A DNA stretch of 64,000 nt, taken from contig CP110972.1 of NCBI GenBank assembly GCA_028869255.1, forward strand, positions 6,548,001 through 6,612,000, in the 5' to 3' direction. The notes under the pieces were generated by a model that was not told the DNA's origin, did no database searches, and saw nothing but the letters and a program-made list of their open reading frames with translations. This stretch comes from Pseudomonas poae. GTDB taxonomy: Bacteria; Pseudomonadota; Gammaproteobacteria; Pseudomonadales; Pseudomonadaceae. Positions 60,401 through 64,000 of the stretch are shown in pieces; within the stretch, counting starts at the first letter, position 1, and every line of letters starts with the position of its first letter. Both the position numbers and the translations under genes were made by a program.

Positions 60401-61397
60401 CGCGGCGGGCGTCCTTTGACAGTCCGTCGTCGCGGTGTTCGAAGCGCTCATAGGCCTCGACAATGCGTTGCACCAGCGGATGGCGCACTACGTCCTTGGG
60501 CGAGAAGTGCGTGAAACTGATACCCGGCACGTCTTTGAGCACTTCAATCACATGGCTCAAGCCCGACTTGGTGCCCTTGGGCAGGTCAACCTGGGTAATG
60601 TCGCCGGTGATAATGGCCGTGGAGCCAAACCCGATGCGGGTAAGGAACATCTTCATCTGCTCGACTGTGGTGTTCTGACTTTCGTCGAGGATGATGAAAC
60701 TGTTGCTCAAGGTGCGGCCGCGCATGTAAGCCAGCGGGGCGATTTCGATCACCTGGCGTTCGATCAGCTTGGCCACGTACTCGAAGCCGAGCATCTCGTA
60801 CAGCGCGTCGTAGAGCGGGCGCAGGTACGGGTCGATCTTCTGGGCCAGGTCGCCGGGCAGGAAACCGAGCTTCTCGCCGGCTTCAACCGCTGGGCGCACC
60901 AGCAGGATGCGGCGTACTTGCTCGCGTTCCAGGGCGTCGACCGCGCAGGCCACGGCCAGGTAGGTCTTGCCGGTACCGGCCGGGCCGATGCCGAAATTGA
61001 TGTCGTTGCCGAGGATTGCCTTGACGTACTTCTGCTGATTCAAGCCCTTTGGGCGAATCATGCCTTTTTTGGTACGCAGAGCCACGCTGGCCTCGGCCAC
61101 GGGGTTGTTGGCCAGGTCTTCCACGGCCGATTCCTGCAGGTACAGGTGCACCGTTTCCGGTGACAGCTCACTACCCTTGGTTTCGCGGTAGAGGCGCCGC
61201 AGCAGGTTTTCTGCAGACGTGGTGTGCTGGGGTTCACCAATCAGCTCGAATTGATTGCCGCGGTTGCGGATCTCGATGCTCAGGCGTTGTTCGATCAGGC
61301 GCAGGTGCTCGTCGAACTGTCCGCACAGATTGGCGAAACGGCGAGCCTCAAACGGCTCGAGGAGAAAACGATGGGGTTCTGCTATGGGTGCGTTCAA
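60393..61397 (-). CDS. ybeZ: PhoH-family ATPase YbeZ
   Basis: A 334-aa PhoH-like ATPase that works with YbeY. Walker [14 protein letters not shown], Walker [12 protein letters not shown], and [16 protein letters not shown]. The start is TTG 61397, which gives the family N-terminus [20 protein letters not shown]; the frame is open further upstream but the added residues are unrelated. Confidence 0.94.
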   Translation of the reverse strand: MNAPIAEPHRFLLEPFEARRFANLCGQFDEHLRLIEQRLSIEIRNRGNQFELIGEPQHTTSAENLLRRLYRETKGSELSPETVHLYLQESAVEDLANNPVAEASVALRTKKGMIRPKGLNQQKYVKAILGNDINFGIGPAGTGKTYLAVACAVDALEREQVRRILLVRPAVEAGEKLGFLPGDLAQKIDPYLRPLYDALYEMLGFEYVAKLIERQVIEIAPLAYMRGRTLSNSFIILDESQNTTVEQMKMFLTRIGFGSTAIITGDITQVDLPKGTKSGLSHVIEVLKDVPGISFTHFSPKDVVRHPLVQRIVEAYERFEHRDDGLSKDARRDA

Positions 61398-61512
61398 GGT
61401 TGCTTTTAGCCGCCCTTTGGCTGTTGAAGTGAAACAGAGGATAACGCCAGCCGCCCGTGCGCGAAAGCACTTAAATGGGCTGCCTTCGATCTCAAGAACT
61501 ATGAAGATCCAC

Positions 61513-61602
61513 TGTGGGAGCTGGCTTGCCTGCGCTGAGGCCGGCACATCCAAAAGAGATGTTGCCTGTTAGCCCGCTATCGCAGGCAAGCCAGCTCCCA
61601 CA
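61513..61602. repeat. REP inverted pair (REPIN)
   Basis: Arms TGTGGGAGCTGGCTTGCCTG and complement, between miaB and ybeZ. Confidence 0.88.
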
Positions 61603-61628
61603 TTTTGCTCTGCATCAGGTCAGAGAGC

Positions 61629-62957
61629 TCAGTTGACCAACGACCCGCGCAACGAGTGAGGTTGCGCCGCATCAATGTGCACATCGGCAAACTGGCCGAT
61701 CAGGGTTGGAGTGTCGCAACGGAAGTTTACGATTCGATTATTCTCGGTGCGGCCTTGCAGTTCGCCCGGGTCTTTTTTCGAGTAATCGGTGACCAGGATG
61801 CGCTGGATCGAACCGACCATTTGTCGGCTGATCTCGAAGCCTTGCTGGTTCAGGCGATGCTGCAGCGCGTTCAGACGCTCCTTTTTCAGCGCTTCCGGCG
61901 TGTCATCCGCCAGATCAGCGGCCGGAGTGCCCGGGCGCTGGCTGTAGACAAACGAGTAGGAAAAGTCGAAACCGACGTCTTCAATCAGCTTCATGGTCTG
62001 CTCGAAATCCTTCTCGGTTTCGCCGGGGAAGCCCACGATAAAGTCCGAGCTGATGCAAATGCCCGGCACCGCCGCACGCAGTTTGCGCAGTTTGGATTTG
62101 TATTCCACGGCGGTGTGGTTGCGCTTCATCGCCGAAAGGATGCGGTCCGAGCCCGATTGCACCGGCAAATGCAGGTGTTTGACCAGCTCCGGCACCTCGG
62201 CGTGTGCCTGGATCAGGCTGTCGGAGAACTCCAGCGGGTGCGAGGTGGTGTAGCGAATACGCTCGATACCGTCCACGGCGGCGACCACGCGGATCAGCTC
62301 CGCCAGGTCGGCCAGGCGCCCGTCGTGGGTCAGGCCGCGATAACCGTTGACGTTCTGGCCCAGCAGGGTCACTTCGCGCACGCCGTTTTCGGCGAGGTGG
62401 ATGATTTCCGACAGCACGTCGTCAAACGGCCGGCTGACTTCTTCGCCACGGGTGTAGGGCACCACGCAGAAGGTGCAGTACTTGCTGCAGCCTTCCATCA
62501 CCGACACATAAGCGCTCGGGCCGTCGATACGCGGCTCGGGCAAATGGTCGAATTTTTCGATTTCGGGGAACGACACGTCCACCTGCGGCAGCTTGGTGAT
62601 GCGCGCAGCGTCGATCATTTCCGGCAGGCGGTGCAGGGTCTGCGGGCCAAAGACCACGTCGACATAGGGGGCGCGGTCGCGGATCGCGGCGCCTTCCTGG
62701 CTGGCCACGCAACCGCCGACGGCGATCACCATCTCCGGGTTGGCCAGTTTCAATTCGCGCCAGCGGCCCAGCTGCGAGTACACGCGGTCCTGGGCCCGCT
62801 CGCGGATCGAGCAGGTATTGAGCAGGATTACGTCGGCATCTTCGGCGCGGGCAGTGACTTCCAGGGCCTGGTGTTCACCCAGCAGGTCGACCATGCGCGA
62901 GCTGTCGTACTCGTTCATCTGGCAACCGTGGGTTTCGATATAAAGCTTCTTGGCCAT
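61629..62957 (-). CDS. miaB: tRNA-2-methylthio-N6-dimethylallyladenosine synthase
   Basis: MiaB adds the methylthio group to i6A37 in tRNA. The 442-aa protein has an N-terminal UPF0004 domain with three cluster cysteines ([24 protein letters not shown]), the radical-SAM motif [16 protein letters not shown], and a C-terminal TRAM domain ([19 protein letters not shown]). Start at 62957 ([11 protein letters not shown]). Confidence 0.97.
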   Translation of the reverse strand: MAKKLYIETHGCQMNEYDSSRMVDLLGEHQALEVTARAEDADVILLNTCSIRERAQDRVYSQLGRWRELKLANPEMVIAVGGCVASQEGAAIRDRAPYVDVVFGPQTLHRLPEMIDAARITKLPQVDVSFPEIEKFDHLPEPRIDGPSAYVSVMEGCSKYCTFCVVPYTRGEEVSRPFDDVLSEIIHLAENGVREVTLLGQNVNGYRGLTHDGRLADLAELIRVVAAVDGIERIRYTTSHPLEFSDSLIQAHAEVPELVKHLHLPVQSGSDRILSAMKRNHTAVEYKSKLRKLRAAVPGICISSDFIVGFPGETEKDFEQTMKLIEDVGFDFSYSFVYSQRPGTPAADLADDTPEALKKERLNALQHRLNQQGFEISRQMVGSIQRILVTDYSKKDPGELQGRTENNRIVNFRCDTPTLIGQFADVHIDAAQPHSLRGSLVN

Positions 62958-63088
62958 GGGAATCGTCAACTGGTGGTAAAGAACCGCGCATTATAGGGGG
63001 CATGTCCATTGGTTCCTAGCGTTGTGCATCGGGTGCCATGCTATAGTTCGCGCCCTCTTTTATATCCCCGATGTGTTATTCGCCCACC

Positions 63089-63415
63089 ATGACCAAACGT
63101 GAAGCTCCAATCTATAAGGTGATTTTCCTTAACCAGGGCCAGGTGTTCGAAATGTACGCCAAGCAGATCTATCAAAGTGATCTGTGGGGCTTCCTGGAAG
63201 TGGAAGAGTTCGTCTTTGGCGAGCGCACCCAATTGGTCGTCGACCCGGGCGAAGAAAAACTCAAGGCGCAGTTCGAAGGCGTGGTGCGCAGCTTTGTGCC
63301 GATGCATTCGATTGTGCGCATCGATGAGGTCGAGCGCCTGGGTACGCCGAAGATCAGCGAGGCGCGGGGCACCAGCAATGTGATGCCGTTTCCGATGCCG
63401 ATGCCAGAGAAGTAA
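63089..63415 (+). CDS. DUF1820 protein
   Basis: A 108-aa protein from ATG 63089 (MTKREAPIYKVIFLNQGQVFEMYAK), with GFLEVEEFVFGERTQLVVDP and VPMHSIVRIDEVE, the DUF1820 family. Function unknown; usually next to miaB, as here. The sequence TATAGT at 63042 may be its -10 box. Confidence 0.9.
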   Translation: MTKREAPIYKVIFLNQGQVFEMYAKQIYQSDLWGFLEVEEFVFGERTQLVVDPGEEKLKAQFEGVVRSFVPMHSIVRIDEVERLGTPKISEARGTSNVMPFPMPMPEK

Positions 63416-63438
63416 TACGTTCCACCTGTGTCTGTGCC

Positions 63439-63570
63439 TGTGGCGAGCGGGCTTGCCCGCGTTGGGCTGCGAAGCGGCCCTTGAGGCTGCAACTGCGGTC
63501 TGCCTGAAAGAACTCTATTGCCTTACTAGGGCTGCTGCGCAGCCCAACGCGGGCAAGCCCGCTCGCCACA
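63439..63570. repeat. Long-type REP inverted pair
   Basis: Outer arms TGTGGCGAGCGGGCTTGCCC and complement, inner arms GGGCTGCGAAGC and complement, between the DUF1820 and Sel1 genes. Confidence 0.88.
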
Positions 63571-63571
63571 T

Positions 63572-63615
63572 AAGCCCGCCGGGCACATAAGTCCGCTGGG
63601 CACACAGGCGGGCTT
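63572..63615 (-). terminator. Possible terminator stem after the Sel1 gene
   Basis: AAGCCCGCC and GGCGGGCTT can pair across a 26-base loop that contains a short degenerate repeat. The T tract is poor. Confidence 0.35.
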
Positions 63616-63625
63616 TACAGAAGGA

Positions 63626-64000
63626 TCAGGGCAGGGGCGAGAACGGTGAGCGCCCATCCGCACTCTGCAATTCCTGCAGGTAATTGCGGAAAATCTGGCC
63701 CAGCACCTGGGTGGCTACTTCCAACTCATCGCGCTGCATGTGCTCGGCGACTTCGTCGGCAGTGTCCAGTGCGTCTTCGGCGCCGTTGACCGCCGCCATT
63801 TTCAGCACGATATACGCCTGCACGTTATTGGCCGGCACGCCTTCGCCCTTGAAGAACATGGTGCCCAGCTGGAATTGCGCCTGCGCATGGCCCTGCAACG
63901 AGGCTTTCTCGAAGTAGCTCAAGGCTTTGTTGAGGTCGCGGGCGGGGTTTTTGCTGTCGTGGTAGTACTCGCCCAACTCGTATTGCGCCTGCGCATCCCC
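63626..64000 (-). CDS. Sel1/TPR-like repeat protein, C-terminal part (5' end outside window)
   Basis: At least 125 codons; the frame is open to the window edge. Sel1-type repeats are seen (AQAQYELGEYYHD..., ALSYFEKASLQGHAQAQFQLGTMFFKGEGV), with a C-terminal helical tail (QVLGQIFRNYLQELQ). Such proteins are adaptors; a signal peptide or full length cannot be judged. Confidence 0.85.
   Translation of the reverse strand, partial: GDAQAQYELGEYYHDSKNPARDLNKALSYFEKASLQGHAQAQFQLGTMFFKGEGVPANNVQAYIVLKMAAVNGAEDALDTADEVAEHMQRDELEVATQVLGQIFRNYLQELQSADGRSPFSPLP

Noticed and set aside
61605..62996. Long plus-strand reading frame (463 codons) opposite miaB, and similar ones opposite dxs, exaC, lnt and leuS
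   Set aside because: They are mirror frames of clear genes in GC-rich DNA, have His/Gln/Arg-rich translations without family motifs, and lack ribosome binding sites.

Overview
The window is chromosomal DNA of a fluorescent-group Pseudomonas. This rests on the gene order (nusB-thiL-ribA-dxs-ispA-xseB, then proA-nadD-rsfS-rlmH-mrdA-rodA-mltB-rlpA-dacA-ybeD-lipB-lipA, then holA-lptE-leuS and lnt-corC-ybeY-ybeZ-miaB), the high GC content, and many REP-type inverted pairs (GTGGGAGC.GGCTTGC and GTGGCGAGCGGGCTTGC families) typical of P. fluorescens relatives. No species is assigned.

Layout. 0-9.3 kb: cofactor and isoprenoid synthesis (nusB end, thiL, ribA, dxs, ispA, xseB) with a BtuF-like binding protein and a TonB-dependent B12-type receptor. 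9.3-16.7 kb: an accessory stretch with a Fic-domain protein behind a multi-half-site operator, a MerR regulator overlapping an NAD(P)H oxidoreductase, a 5'-truncated PDDEXK (DUF1016) nuclease gene, an orphan GAF histidine kinase, a YcaC-type hydrolase, a structured C4-antisense-like RNA leader in front of a small DUF6124/DUF3077-like protein, and a solitary LexA-like phage repressor. 16.8-19.8 kb: ppa, mtfA, a DedA protein and a GNAT acetyltransferase. 19.8-27.5 kb: ethanolamine use (eutC, eutB, permease, aldehyde dehydrogenase) facing a divergent sigma-54 activator, with a clear -24/-12 element between them. 27.5-37 kb: mpl, ubiX, a small lipoprotein, a diverged tandem duplication, an oxidoreductase, a MORN-repeat/C13-peptidase lipoprotein, a MaoC hydratase, lrgAB-like genes, a LON-domain protein, a DedA-PAP2 fusion and mpg. 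37-64 kb: proA through dacA, lipoate synthesis, ldcA, a second MltB-type enzyme, arfA, holA-lptE-leuS, ydcF, lnt, corC, ybeY, ybeZ, miaB, a DUF1820 protein and the end of a Sel1-repeat gene.

The genes form working sets. The ethanolamine genes break ethanolamine to acetaldehyde by a B12-dependent lyase and oxidise it to acetate, and B12-type import genes lie in the same window. mrdA, rodA, mltB, rlpA, dacA, ldcA, mpl and a second lytic transglycosylase form a dense cell-wall neighbourhood. ubiX, lipA/lipB, thiL, ribA and nadD make cofactors. ybeY, rsfS, rlmH, miaB and arfA serve the ribosome or tRNA.

Sequence quality. Six otherwise intact core genes (ribA, the TonB receptor, the DedA-PAP2 fusion, rlpA, lptE, leuS) each carry one single-base indel. 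leuS and lptE are essential, so most of these are probably base-calling errors, mainly lost bases in short homopolymers, and not real pseudogenes.
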